Source: Plebeiibacterium sediminum (GTDB lineage Bacteria; Bacteroidota; Bacteroidia; Bacteroidales; Marinilabiliaceae). From it: a DNA stretch of 64,000 nt. This document shows positions 35,068 through 43,616 of the stretch, in pieces; within the stretch, counting starts at the first letter, position 1; each line of letters begins with the position of its first letter. The notes below the pieces were generated by a model that saw only the letters and a program-made list of their open reading frames with translations, searched no databases and had not been told where the DNA came from. The translations under genes were made by a program, and so were the position numbers. The stretch lies in assembly GCF_026013605.1 (NCBI RefSeq), contig NZ_JAPDPJ010000009.1:1-64000 (forward strand). Direction: 5' to 3'.

Positions 35068-36429
35068 ATGAAACCACAAAAGTTAAGTGTACTTGAAAAA
35101 GTAGGTTATGGATCAGGAGATGCGGCAGTAAATGTTGTTATTTCTTCTATGTTTTTGATCATCACCTATTTTTATACCGATGTATTTAAAATTAAGCCTA
35201 CTGATGTTGCGCTAATGTTCTTATTGGTAAGATTAATTGATGCAGTAAGCGACCCATTAATGGGGATTATTACCGATAAATATAAATCAAAAAAATATGG
35301 TCGTTTTCGTCCTTATTTCTTGTATTTGGCTATTCCTTTCGGAATTTCTGTATTCCTTACCTTTACAACACCGGGATTTGATTATACAGGTAAATTGATT
35401 TATGCATACGCTACTTACATCTTAGTTACCTTAATGTTTACTTCAGTTACTATTCCATATATTTCATTAATTGGTGTACTTACCAACGATCCAAAAGAAC
35501 GCTTATCAGCAAGTGGGTATCGCTTATTCTTTGCCAAAGTTGCTGCATTTGGAGTATCTATTTTAGTTCCTATCATGGCTAAATCATTCGGAGCAGGAAA
35601 CATTGCCCGTGGATATCAGTTAGCAATGGGTGTTATGGCACTAGGTGGTACGCTTTTATTTTTATTTTGCTTTGTTACCACTAAAGAGCGTATAGAACAC
35701 ATCGTAGAAACTACACCTTATCTTAAACAATTAAAATACTTATATAAAAACGGGCAATGGATGTTATTGCTAGGTTCATGTTTATCAGGAACTACCGGTT
35801 ATGTTATTCGTGCATCAGTAGCCATTTATTATGCAAAATATTACCTGGGTGGTGATGAAGTGGTGCAATCTACATTTATGGGAACTGGTGTTGCTGCTGC
35901 TATTTTAGCCATGCCAGCCTCTACACTTATTACCAAACGTTTCTGTAAGGTGAAATTATTCTGGATGTCACAGTATGGCGTAGGAATACTTAGTGTTCTT
36001 ATGTTTTTCCTAATAAAACCTCAGCCAGAAAGTATGATGTTCGCTTACGTAATGTATTTCATTCTTTCATTTGTTGTAGATGTTCATGCTCCTATATTCT
36101 GGACAGCGATTGCCGAAGCTGTAGATTATGGACAAGCAGAAACAGGCGTACGTGTATCTGGATTATCATTTGGAGGTATTTCATTTGCACAAAAAGCCGG
36201 AATGGGTATTGCCGGAGCAGTTGTTGGTTTATTACTTTCAGGATTTGGATATGTGGCTCCAACTGAGGAAATTCTTAATCCGGTTCAATCCGAAACAGCT
36301 CTTTTAGGATTATCTTTAATGCTAACCATTATTCCTGGAGTATTCCACGTAATCAATGGTATGTTGATTATGCGTTATAAGATTACGGATAAATATTACG
36401 AAACAATAAAAGCTAAAATTCATATTTAA
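35068..36429 (+). CDS. GPH-family sugar:cation symporter
   Basis: Inner membrane transporter of 453 residues of the glycoside-pentoside-hexuronide (GPH) family, about twelve TM helices. Family features: EKVGYGSGDAAVNVVISSMFLIITYFYTDVF at residues 10-40, LIDAVSDPLMGIITDKYKSKKYGRFRPYFL near 56-85 with the conserved DP and RFRPY, and WTAIAEAVDYGQAETGVR near 345-362. Probably imports a pentose, arabino- or xylo-oligosaccharide or xyloside, since the following gene, 1 bp away, is a GH43 enzyme. No TonB receptor accompanies it, so it likely handles small sugars. Confidence 0.9.
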   Translation: MKPQKLSVLEKVGYGSGDAAVNVVISSMFLIITYFYTDVFKIKPTDVALMFLLVRLIDAVSDPLMGIITDKYKSKKYGRFRPYFLYLAIPFGISVFLTFTTPGFDYTGKLIYAYATYILVTLMFTSVTIPYISLIGVLTNDPKERLSASGYRLFFAKVAAFGVSILVPIMAKSFGAGNIARGYQLAMGVMALGGTLLFLFCFVTTKERIEHIVETTPYLKQLKYLYKNGQWMLLLGSCLSGTTGYVIRASVAIYYAKYYLGGDEVVQSTFMGTGVAAAILAMPASTLITKRFCKVKLFWMSQYGVGILSVLMFFLIKPQPESMMFAYVMYFILSFVVDVHAPIFWTAIAEAVDYGQAETGVRVSGLSFGGISFAQKAGMGIAGAVVGLLLSGFGYVAPTEEILNPVQSETALLGLSLMLTIIPGVFHVINGMLIMRYKITDKYYETIKAKIHI

Positions 36430-36430
36430 G

Positions 36431-37429
36431 ATGGCAACAGATAAAAACGCTCCTTTAGTAGAGCAACGTGCTGATCCTTTTGTATACAAACATACTGACG
36501 GTTACTATTATTTTACAGGTTCAGTACCTACTTATGATCGTATAGAACTACGCCGATCGAAAACCATTGAAGGATTAAAAGACGCTGAAACATTTGATGT
36601 TTGGTTTAAGCATGAAACCGGACCAATGAGCAGACACATTTGGGCTCCGGAAATTCACTTTTTAGATGGTAAATGGTATGTATATTTTGCTGCCAGTGAA
36701 GAGGAAGATATCTGGAAACTTCGCCCTTATGTTTTAGAATGTACAGGTGAGGATCCTTTGAAAGATGAATGGATTGAGTTGGGACAAATGCAAGCTGCTG
36801 ATGGTGATGAAAAAACATTTATCGACTTTTCTTTAGATGCCACCATCTTTGAAAATAATGGCAAAAGATATTTTTGCTGGGCAGAAAAAACCGGAGGTCA
36901 GTTTGCTGCCTCAAACTTGTATTTAGCAGAAATGGAATCGCCTATTAAGCTAAAAACAGTGCAGTTTATGCTTACCACTCCTGATTACGATTGGGAAAGA
37001 GTTGATTTTTGGGTGAACGAAGGTCCTGCTGTTATTAAAAACAATGGAAAGATCTTTATTTCATTTTCAGCAAGTGCAACCGGAGCTTGTTACTGCATGG
37101 GATTGATGGAAGCGGATGAAGATGCTGATTTATTGGACCGAAACTCCTGGAAGAAATCGAGATATCCGATTTTAGAAACCGATTACGAAAAGAAAATATA
37201 CGGACCGGGACATAACTGCTTTACTGTGGCTGAGGATGATAAAACACCTTTATGTATTTATCATGCCAGGGATTATGAAGAGGCTGTTGGTGATCCTTCT
37301 GTAGTTCCTGCTTCTGATAAAAGACCTCTGGACGAGATTGTTAAAGATCCTCTTTATGATCCAAACAGACACGCCAGAGTTATGGAAGTTAAATTTGATA
37401 CAGACGGAAGACCGGTATTTGAATTTTAG
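36431..37429 (+). CDS. Glycoside hydrolase family 43 protein
   Basis: A 332-residue five-bladed beta-propeller enzyme, probably an exo-alpha-L-arabinofuranosidase or beta-xylosidase. No signal peptide, so it acts in the cytoplasm on imported oligosaccharides. The three acidic residues expected in GH43 are visible: Asp in QRADPF (residue 16), Asp in DFSLDATIF (residue about 137) and Glu in WVNEGPAVI (residue about 197). Length is typical of single-domain members. Operon partner of the GPH symporter; ends at a terminator at 37492. Confidence 0.88.
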   Translation: MATDKNAPLVEQRADPFVYKHTDGYYYFTGSVPTYDRIELRRSKTIEGLKDAETFDVWFKHETGPMSRHIWAPEIHFLDGKWYVYFAASEEEDIWKLRPYVLECTGEDPLKDEWIELGQMQAADGDEKTFIDFSLDATIFENNGKRYFCWAEKTGGQFAASNLYLAEMESPIKLKTVQFMLTTPDYDWERVDFWVNEGPAVIKNNGKIFISFSASATGACYCMGLMEADEDADLLDRNSWKKSRYPILETDYEKKIYGPGHNCFTVAEDDKTPLCIYHARDYEEAVGDPSVVPASDKRPLDEIVKDPLYDPNRHARVMEVKFDTDGRPVFEF

Positions 37430-37491
37430 TAAAAAGAATAAATGGTCATTCTTTTATAGAATGGATTTTATGAATAAGGAAAGGGCAAAGA

Positions 37492-37522
37492 GGGTGTTTC
37501 GATAGTTGAAACACCCTTTTTT
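37492..37522 (+). terminator. Terminator, twin copy 1
   Basis: GGGTGTTTC-GATAGTT-GAAACACCC followed by six T residues. Nearly identical to the hairpin at 38635-38665, including the flanking AAAGA. Confidence 0.88.
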
Positions 37523-37599
37523 CATTTCAAAAAATGGCTCGTCTTAGAATAGCATGACATTTAAAATTATCATTACAAATCAACATCACCGGAATAAAA

Positions 37600-37758
37600 G
37601 ATCATTGCAAAAATGGTTATCAAATAGAAAATATTTCTGCAACCAGACATTATCTTATGATAGAAAAACCAACAAAATTAAATTTAATACTAGAAAAAGT
37701 ATTGACAGAAATAAACAGTTATAAGAAGCAAGGTATAATTGTAAAAATCAAGTATTAG
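37600..37758 (+). pseudogene. Possible short coding remnant
   Basis: An open stretch of 53 codons without an early ATG (KIIAKNGYQIENISATRHYL through the stop at 37758); the only ATG gives a 33-residue peptide from 37657. Composition looks protein-like (amphipathic, Lys/Ile-rich), but no family is recognised. The rest of 37523-37899 shows nothing else. Confidence 0.2.
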
Positions 37759-37899
37759 TTTATAATCCGATACCATTTATTTATTACATATCACTTTTTA
37801 TTTATATTCTACAATTTTTGAATATTAATGTAGTATATTCAAATGTTAAATGCCGACTTAAATAATATTTCAATTTTATACTAATTAAAAATTCTACAA

Positions 37900-38334
37900 A
37901 TGAAAAATTCAATCTTTAAATCCATTATCCTAATTGCATGCATAGTGTTTCCATGTGTTTTATTTGCCCAAAGCGAAAAAAATACCAGTAAACAACAACT
38001 AAATTTGCAAAAAAGAATTGATGGAAAGTGGCAAATGTGCAATGCCGATAGTACAATAAATATTATTAATGGAATGACATCATATAAAATTTATTCGAAG
38101 GGAAATTATTCCCACATCAAAGTTATTGAGGAATCAAACAGTATTGCACTCTCTATATGGGGAAATTACAGTTTAAATAATGATGTTTATGATGAATCAC
38201 CAATGTATGTAACCCCAAATATAAGCTCAGTATCGGGCAACCATTTTCATTTTAAATTGAAGATTGATGGAGATTATTTGGTAATAAAGGGAATTAACAA
38301 TGGGTTTAATGAACTTTGGAAAAGAGTTAATTAA
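37900..38334 (+). CDS. Small secreted protein, lipocalin-like
   Basis: 144 residues with a signal peptide (MKNSIFKSIILIACIVFPCVLFAQ, cleavage after FAQ). The mature part is predicted all-beta: RIDGKWQMCNADSTINI, SYKIYSKGNYSHIKVIEES and DGDYLVIKGINNGFNELWKRVN. This resembles short lipocalin-like or DUF4488-type proteins of Bacteroidota, in which a W near the start and a final LWKR strand are common. Function unknown. It lies between the twin terminators with no operon partner. Confidence 0.6.
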   Translation: MKNSIFKSIILIACIVFPCVLFAQSEKNTSKQQLNLQKRIDGKWQMCNADSTINIINGMTSYKIYSKGNYSHIKVIEESNSIALSIWGNYSLNNDVYDESPMYVTPNISSVSGNHFHFKLKIDGDYLVIKGINNGFNELWKRVN

Positions 38335-38365
38335 TAAGCATATTAACTGCACATTTAAAATAACT

Positions 38366-38629
38366 CTACAAGTCCGAAAACATATTCTTTACAGCCTCAA
38401 CACACTTATTAAATCGTTCATCCCAATTACCTTGTATCAAGTGATAATTGATGCCATGTTTTTTAAGTGTGTTTTTATGATAGCTGTCTAATGTATTTCT
38501 GTCATCTTCCGTAAGACGCGTGCCATCCTGAACGTACGGAGCATCTTTGTCTAAGTATAAATACAAATCGCATTGGTTGGCTTGGGTAATCCATGATTCT
38601 ACTATAAGCTCGCTATTGAAAAGATAATC
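38366..38629 (-). pseudogene. C-terminal remnant of a NadR-like AAA ATPase/kinase
   Basis: About 88 codons without an ATG start encode the C-terminal end of an AAA_28/NadR-type nucleoside kinase: SELIVESWITQANQCDLYLY, then LDKDAPYVQDGTRL, HGINYHLIQGNWDERF and a final KNMFSDL. The P-loop half is missing. Upstream the frame runs into the twin terminator and meets a stop at 38642-38644. The intact gene would be about 170-180 residues and usually sits with nicotinamide-riboside or thiamine uptake genes; none is here. It is overlapped by no other gene and likely dead. Confidence 0.7.
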
Positions 38630-38634
38630 AAAGA

Positions 38635-38665
38635 GGGTGTTTCAATAGTTGAAGCACCCTTTTTT
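38635..38665 (+). terminator. Terminator, twin copy 2
   Basis: GGGTGTTTC-AATAGTT-GAAGCACCC followed by six T residues; differs from the copy at 37492 by two bases. It cuts off the NadR-like remnant. Confidence 0.85.
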
Positions 38666-38690
38666 ACAACCCAATCCATAATTCACATCA

Positions 38691-39053
38691 TTAACAACAA
38701 CCCACTCCTTCTTTTCTATAAGCTCGTTTGGCAGCAGTTTGTGTTTTGGTACTCTCAGAAGTCACCTTCTTTGCCTTAACTTTTAACCTTCTGGCATACT
38801 GCATATCCAAAATCTTCTTCCAATCTGTAATATCTATAATCTTTAATTCCATGCATTTTAATTTGGAATCTCTTTCAGAAACTGAACCATTTATATGCGT
38901 AAAAAGTAAATCTACCTGAACAATTAAATCATCTCCAACATGATATGCTTCTTTTGCCTCATCTTGAATTTTTAAAGTAATATCACAAGCATTTACTAAT
39001 GATACACTAGTAAGTATAATACCCAACAATATAATTAATCTTATTTTTATCAT
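38691..39053 (-). CDS. Small secreted protein of unknown function
   Basis: 120 residues with a signal peptide (MIKIRLIILLGIILTSVSLVNA, then Cys23). The mature protein has beta-type segments (ITLKIQDEAKEAYHVGDDLIVQVDLLF) and ends in a Lys/Arg-rich tail finishing GVGCC. Three or four cysteines could form disulfides. It might be a lipoprotein if NAC serves as lipobox. I do not recognise the family. Monocistronic, in a run of small accessory genes. Confidence 0.5.
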   Translation of the reverse strand: MIKIRLIILLGIILTSVSLVNACDITLKIQDEAKEAYHVGDDLIVQVDLLFTHINGSVSERDSKLKCMELKIIDITDWKKILDMQYARRLKVKAKKVTSESTKTQTAAKRAYRKEGVGCC

Positions 39054-39171
39054 ATCCCTATAATTTTTGAACCCTTACAGCAGGATTAAAGAGTCTCCAA
39101 ACCCTTTTTACCCCTAAAAAATCACACTAAAATCAAATAATTTCATTTATTAGGAGGCAAATTACCGAAAT

Positions 39172-39332
39172 ATGAGTTTTTTGGATATTTTTACTAGATG
39201 AAGGAGAAAAATAAACCTTTGAAGTGGGAAAAATACAGAAAGTTAAAATGGAGTTATTTAGATTCAGAAGGGTATTATAAGTTTTTAAAGCAAAATGGAA
39301 ATTTATATGAAGTGAGCTATCAAAGCAGTTAG
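39172..39332 (+). CDS. Two overlapping tiny ORFs (9 and 44 residues)
   Basis: A good Shine-Dalgarno TAGGAGG (39151-39157) precedes ATG 39172, which encodes only MSFLDIFTR and stops at a TGA overlapping (ATGA) the ATG of a 44-residue frame, 39198-39332 (MKEKNKPLKWEKYRKLKWSY and on). It could be a translationally coupled pair or a single small protein broken by a 1-base shift. The longer peptide is very basic and aromatic. Confidence 0.35.
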
Positions 39333-39394
39333 TCAACAACTTTATATTTTTCTTACAATATGAAATGATTCAGTTGACAAACTGAATTTGTTTG

Positions 39395-39580
39395 CTATGA
39401 GCGTTTCATCTCACGAGGAGGCTTAACAACAATACGTCCTCTGCAAGCCGGACACATATAAATTTCACATCCGGTACAAGCAAAGCAATTGCTACAACAT
39501 CTTCGTACTTCTAATTTTGAATACGTTTTATTGCACTTAGGGCAAACTACATTTTGACTTTTCTCCTCTCTATTCATCAA
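39395..39580 (-). CDS. Small zinc-ribbon protein
   Basis: 61 residues with nine cysteines. CPKCNKTY forms one zinc knuckle, CCSNCFACTGCEIY a dense central cluster and CPACRGR a further knuckle, consistent with one or two structural zinc sites. The basic C-terminus (VVKPPREMKRS) may contact nucleic acid. No signal peptide. Conserved cysteine spacing makes it a real gene despite its size; function unknown. Confidence 0.7.
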   Translation of the reverse strand: MMNREEKSQNVVCPKCNKTYSKLEVRRCCSNCFACTGCEIYMCPACRGRIVVKPPREMKRS

Positions 39581-39653
39581 TAAACAAAAATATATTTTTT
39601 ATGTTATTTTTAGACAAGGTAGTTTACTTAAAAAAATCTAAAAATTGAACCAG

Positions 39654-40739
39654 ATGCCTAAAAGAAAGAAGAGTATACTAAGAAAACTATTTAGAAACAT
39701 GATGTTTTTTGGAGTATTAATGGGATTTGTATTTCCTGTGTATGCTCACTTTTTTGTTGAATGGAAAGATGGTTTATTTATCTACTTTTTAATTGGCTGC
39801 ATCATGGCAGGAGTAATAGTAGGCATTGTATCGTTTTCTTTTGTTAAAACGATACTTATTAAGGAACTGCTTAAAGTTTCTACCATTGCCAAAAATGTAA
39901 CCCAAAAGGATATTTCTGTGCACCTGAACCTGAACAGTGATGATGCTGTTGGCGAAATAGCCCATGGATTTAGTGAAATTATCAAATCACTTAACCTGTT
40001 TGTTTCTGAAACAAAAAAGATAACCAATAACGTCCAAAAGTTTAATGGCAAAAGTAAGGATCACTCAACCAACGAAATTTCTCATTTAGAAAATTCTATA
40101 ACCGACATTAAAGCAGTATCCGACAAAATATCCTCTTTATCCAATACCATACAACAAGATATTTTAAGTATTCAAACAACGGTTTTAAGATCAGGTGAAA
40201 CCTTACAAAACATTGATAAAAAGGTCAATGATTTTTCTGATAAGATGAACACCTTGATGTCTAAAACAGAAGAAATCAATTCCATCATAAATATTATTAG
40301 TAATGTGGCTCAACAAACCAATTTGCTTGCATTAAATGCATCTATTGAAGCTTCAAAAGCTGGTGAATTTGGAAAAAGTTTTGCTGTTGTGGCTAATGAA
40401 GTCCGACTACTTTCCGGAAATATTAATAACTCGGTAGCTGATATCATACACATTAGTCAATCCATCAACGAAAACTTAAATGATGCCAACCTGATTAATA
40501 AAGATATCATGAATCAATTTAAAAATAATCTAGTTGAAAACATTAAGTTCTCTGAAGTGGTAAATGGAGTTGAAAATCATACAAGTTCAAACATGTTGGA
40601 AAACGAAAACTTAATGCAATCCATCAATCAATTAAAGGATACTGTACTTGTTATGAATGCCTCCTTTGAATCATTTTATGATTCTGTATCTCATTTAAAT
40701 TCATTTGTAAAAGACTATAAAACGATCAGTAAAAACTAA
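39654..40739 (+). CDS. Methyl-accepting chemotaxis-like protein without sensor domain
   Basis: 361 residues: two close TM helices (about 15-35 and 43-65), a short HAMP-like segment (about 65-120) and a cytoplasmic signalling domain with the conserved hairpin tip [40 protein letters not shown] near 216-255. Only about ten residues lie between the helices, so there is no periplasmic ligand domain. The frame is open from a TTG 9 bp upstream; the ATG at 39654 is used. No che or flagellar gene is in the window; it may signal to a gliding or other Che-like pathway. Confidence 0.85.
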   Translation: MPKRKKSILRKLFRNMMFFGVLMGFVFPVYAHFFVEWKDGLFIYFLIGCIMAGVIVGIVSFSFVKTILIKELLKVSTIAKNVTQKDISVHLNLNSDDAVGEIAHGFSEIIKSLNLFVSETKKITNNVQKFNGKSKDHSTNEISHLENSITDIKAVSDKISSLSNTIQQDILSIQTTVLRSGETLQNIDKKVNDFSDKMNTLMSKTEEINSIINIISNVAQQTNLLALNASIEASKAGEFGKSFAVVANEVRLLSGNINNSVADIIHISQSINENLNDANLINKDIMNQFKNNLVENIKFSEVVNGVENHTSSNMLENENLMQSINQLKDTVLVMNASFESFYDSVSHLNSFVKDYKTISKN

Positions 40740-40858
40740 GTCTTATTCTCTTAAGAGCCCCCACTGAAAAATAAAAATACTATATTCATGACCTTAATTG
40801 ATAATGCAACTACTCATAAATCATTAAGCCAGGTTTATTTAATGAATGAATTCATAAC

Positions 40859-40934
40859 ATGAAACGAGCCATGAGAAAAACTTCTCACACACGAGAATGA
40901 CTATTTAGGCGAGTTCCATGTGACCAAATGAAAC
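40859..40934 (-). repeat. Dispersed repeat, copy 2
   Basis: Reverse-complement copy of the 1043-1117 element, with about ten substitutions. A related short motif, GTTTCATCTGACCAATGAAA, follows at 40992-41011, so the 5' region of the next gene (40740-41035) is built largely from this family. Confidence 0.75.
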
Positions 40935-41035
40935 AACTTTATAAATTTGAGCATTCCTATTTATATAATTAGGATGATCAATTTTATGGTGTGTTTCATC
41001 TGACCAATGAAAATAAATTTAAATTTTATTCAGAT

Positions 41036-41662
41036 ATGAAAATAGTATTTTTAGTTATTGCAGTATTTAGTTCTATAATAACGTTTGCTCAAACACAAGA
41101 AGCGACAACCGCCGAAGGGAAAACTGTTATTTTATATAATGATGGCACCTGGGAGTATAAAACAGACGCTGTAGAAGATGTAAAAGTGGAACCTACTAGT
41201 ATTTCAAACGATGTAAATGCAGAAGGCGAAATGACAGAAGTCTATTTTAGCACAAGTGATCGCTTAGACCGTTTCTTTAGTAATCCTAAGAACAAAATTA
41301 GAGGAAAGGCAAAGTGCTTTATAGTAAATGGCCAGTCTAAAATTGAATTTATGTGGGAAACTTACCTAGGTGACGGTAATCGCTATTTCGGTTATTTAAA
41401 GGAAGGAACCTTAGTTACTTTAAAACTTAAAGATAATAAAGAAGTTCAACTTACATTAGGAGAAAACATCAATACCGATGCCCGTGAAAAATACCATGTA
41501 ACGATCTTTACAGGAACAGCAAATGTTACTAATGAACAAGTAGCGCTTTTAGTGCAATATCCAGTAGAAACTATTACGGTGGAATGGAAAAAGAAACCTG
41601 AAGAATACAAGGCAGAAAACACCAACTACTTTAGAAGTGAATTTGTTAAATTATTAAAATAG
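41036..41662 (+). CDS. Secreted protein with N-terminal 'GTWEY' motif, unknown function
   Basis: 208 residues with signal peptide MKIVFLVIAVFSSIITFAQ. The mature protein opens with TAEGKTVILYNDGTWEYK (about 22-42), a motif common at the start of many secreted Bacteroidota proteins, and continues as an all-beta domain (FMWETYLGDGNRYFGYLKEGTLVTLKLKDNKEVQLTLGEN). An upstream in-frame start at 40991 would add 15 residues before the signal peptide and reads repeat sequence, so ATG 41036 is preferred. Function unknown. Monocistronic. Confidence 0.7.
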   Translation: MKIVFLVIAVFSSIITFAQTQEATTAEGKTVILYNDGTWEYKTDAVEDVKVEPTSISNDVNAEGEMTEVYFSTSDRLDRFFSNPKNKIRGKAKCFIVNGQSKIEFMWETYLGDGNRYFGYLKEGTLVTLKLKDNKEVQLTLGENINTDAREKYHVTIFTGTANVTNEQVALLVQYPVETITVEWKKKPEEYKAENTNYFRSEFVKLLK

Positions 41663-41667
41663 TTTTA

Positions 41668-41707
41668 ATGGGCATTGAGCATTTAAATTTAACTGCTCAA
41701 TGCCCAT
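41668..41707. terminator. Bidirectional terminator
   Basis: ATGGGCATTGAGCA / TGCTCAATGCCCAT is a perfect 14-bp stem between two convergent genes. Confidence 0.88.
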
Positions 41708-41716
41708 TAATTTTTA

Positions 41717-43522
41717 TTAACTGATTGCACTCTTAATTTTTTCTTCCTTCGAAACCTCTCCTTCCGAAATATTAATTGCGGTTTCAATTAATGCCAAATG
41801 CGAATAAGCCTGAGGGAAATTACCTAACTGACGTTTGGTTTCAAAATCTAAATCTTCACTATATAATCCTAAATGATTGCTATATACCAATAGTTTTTCA
41901 AAACGCTCAATTGCAGCTTCCTTCTCTCCTATTTTATACAAGGCATTCACCAACCAGAAAGCACAAATTGTAAAAGCACTTTTGGGCAAACCAAAATCAT
42001 CATGATTTGCATACCTATACATCAGACCTTCATGCTCTAATTCCTTTTGGATAGCATAAACTGTTGATCGGTATCTCTCATTCTTGCCATCAATATATCC
42101 GTAGCTTTCCATTAAAAGTACAGAGGCATCCAAATCTTCACTACCATATGCCTGAGTATAAGATTGCTTTTCTTCAGACCAGGCATTATTTTCAATATCC
42201 TCTCTGATCTTATCTTCTAACTGCTTCCATTTTTTCATGTAGGATTCCTGCTCCAGTAATGCAGCTATTTTCTGAGCTCTGTCAATAGCAACCCAACATA
42301 AAACCTTACTAAAGGTAAAATGCTTACTTTCACCACGAATCTCCCAAATACCCTTATCCGGTTTTTTCCAGTTACGCTCCACCATTTTAACCACATTACG
42401 AACAACGGTCCATAAGTCTTCACTAAAATCAAGCGTTGCTGAATACAAGCTAAAATGCTGATATATAGCATCCATCAAAATACCATAAATATCATTCTGC
42501 TTTTGCTTATAAGCTGCATTCCCAACTCTTACCGGTTTTGAATCAGCATATCCTGAAAAATGTGGAAGTTCATATTCCGACAATTTCTTTTCGCCGCTAA
42601 TGCCATACATAATTTGCATCTTCTCATCTTTCTCAGGAAGAATATTGATGATGAAGTTTAAATAATTTTTGGCTACGGTTTTATGATTCACCTGATTCAG
42701 TATTTTAACTACCATAGAACCATCCCGTATCCAACAATAACGATAATCCCAATTACGAACTTCGCCAATTGTTTCGGGTAATGAAGTGGTTAAAGCAGCC
42801 AAAACAGCGCCTGTTTTTTGATAGCTTAGTAGTTTTAATGTTAAAGCACTTCTATTGATTTCATCATTGTACTTACTAAATGTAGTGGTTCTTTCCGACC
42901 AGTTTAACCAATACACTTTAGTTCGCTCCATCTGAAGTTTTACACGATGAATATCTTGTTTTAACAACTTCTGGTTGTAACTAACAAGAATAAACTTGCT
43001 AGAGGTTAAAGTAATCTCATTGCTTTCTGTAATATCCTTAAAGTCAAAATCAGAGTAAAGATAAAGAGAATCGTATGCTCCCTTTTTGGTTACCCCTTTA
43101 ATAAACTTTGAGTGAACAGATAGCTCCGTTGGATGTAGCCCATACTCCAACTTTGGCTGATATTTTACTTTAAACACAGGAGCTCCACTTATTCTATTAA
43201 ATACTCTTATCACATCAGGTGGAGCATACGCTGAACCTTGTGTTGTTTTATAACGAGGCATAAAGTCGATGACTTCAAATACACCTTCCTCACAAATAAA
43301 CCGAGTACATAGAAGATTCGTTCTATCAATATATTCCTGTCCTATTGATAATAAATTTTTAGGTTCGATACTTAAAGCTCCCCCTTTGTTTTCATCCAGC
43401 AGTTTTGCAAAAACTGATGGTGCATCAAATTTTGGCAAACATAACCAATCGATACTTCCCTTTTCAGAAACTAATGCGGCAGATTTACAATTTCCGATAA
43501 TCCCGTAATTCAGATTCTCCAT
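41717..43522 (-). CDS. GH15 family enzyme (probable trehalase or glucoamylase)
   Basis: 601-residue cytoplasmic protein of glycoside hydrolase family 15. The N-terminal domain starts NYGIIGNCKSAALVSEKGSIDWLCLPKFD, typical of bacterial GH15. The (alpha/alpha)6 barrel has RNWDYRYCWIRDGSMVVKIL (about 258-277) and GIWEIRGESKHFTFSKVLCWVAIDRA (about 380-405), whose Glu is the likely general acid. No signal peptide. It is divergent from a fused trehalose synthase/phosphatase, which argues for trehalase activity (GH15 trehalases are known from mycobacteria and archaea) over glucoamylase; this is inferred from context. Confidence 0.85.
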   Translation of the reverse strand: MENLNYGIIGNCKSAALVSEKGSIDWLCLPKFDAPSVFAKLLDENKGGALSIEPKNLLSIGQEYIDRTNLLCTRFICEEGVFEVIDFMPRYKTTQGSAYAPPDVIRVFNRISGAPVFKVKYQPKLEYGLHPTELSVHSKFIKGVTKKGAYDSLYLYSDFDFKDITESNEITLTSSKFILVSYNQKLLKQDIHRVKLQMERTKVYWLNWSERTTTFSKYNDEINRSALTLKLLSYQKTGAVLAALTTSLPETIGEVRNWDYRYCWIRDGSMVVKILNQVNHKTVAKNYLNFIINILPEKDEKMQIMYGISGEKKLSEYELPHFSGYADSKPVRVGNAAYKQKQNDIYGILMDAIYQHFSLYSATLDFSEDLWTVVRNVVKMVERNWKKPDKGIWEIRGESKHFTFSKVLCWVAIDRAQKIAALLEQESYMKKWKQLEDKIREDIENNAWSEEKQSYTQAYGSEDLDASVLLMESYGYIDGKNERYRSTVYAIQKELEHEGLMYRYANHDDFGLPKSAFTICAFWLVNALYKIGEKEAAIERFEKLLVYSNHLGLYSEDLDFETKRQLGNFPQAYSHLALIETAINISEGEVSKEEKIKSAIS

Positions 43523-43550
43523 ATATTGAACTATATTAAAAATTATTGGT

Positions 43551-43558
43551 TAGTTTTG
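43551..43558 (+). promoter_or_regulatory. Putative -7 element of the trehalose synthase gene
   Basis: TAGTTTTG in the 94-bp divergent intergenic region, about 58 bp before the ATG; the matching TTG lies at 43526-43528 with a long 22-bp spacer. Confidence 0.35.
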
Positions 43559-43616
43559 TAGTAACCTCAAAAAAAATAGTAATATTTCTAAAATTCAAAT
43601 AAAAAACGCTATATCT

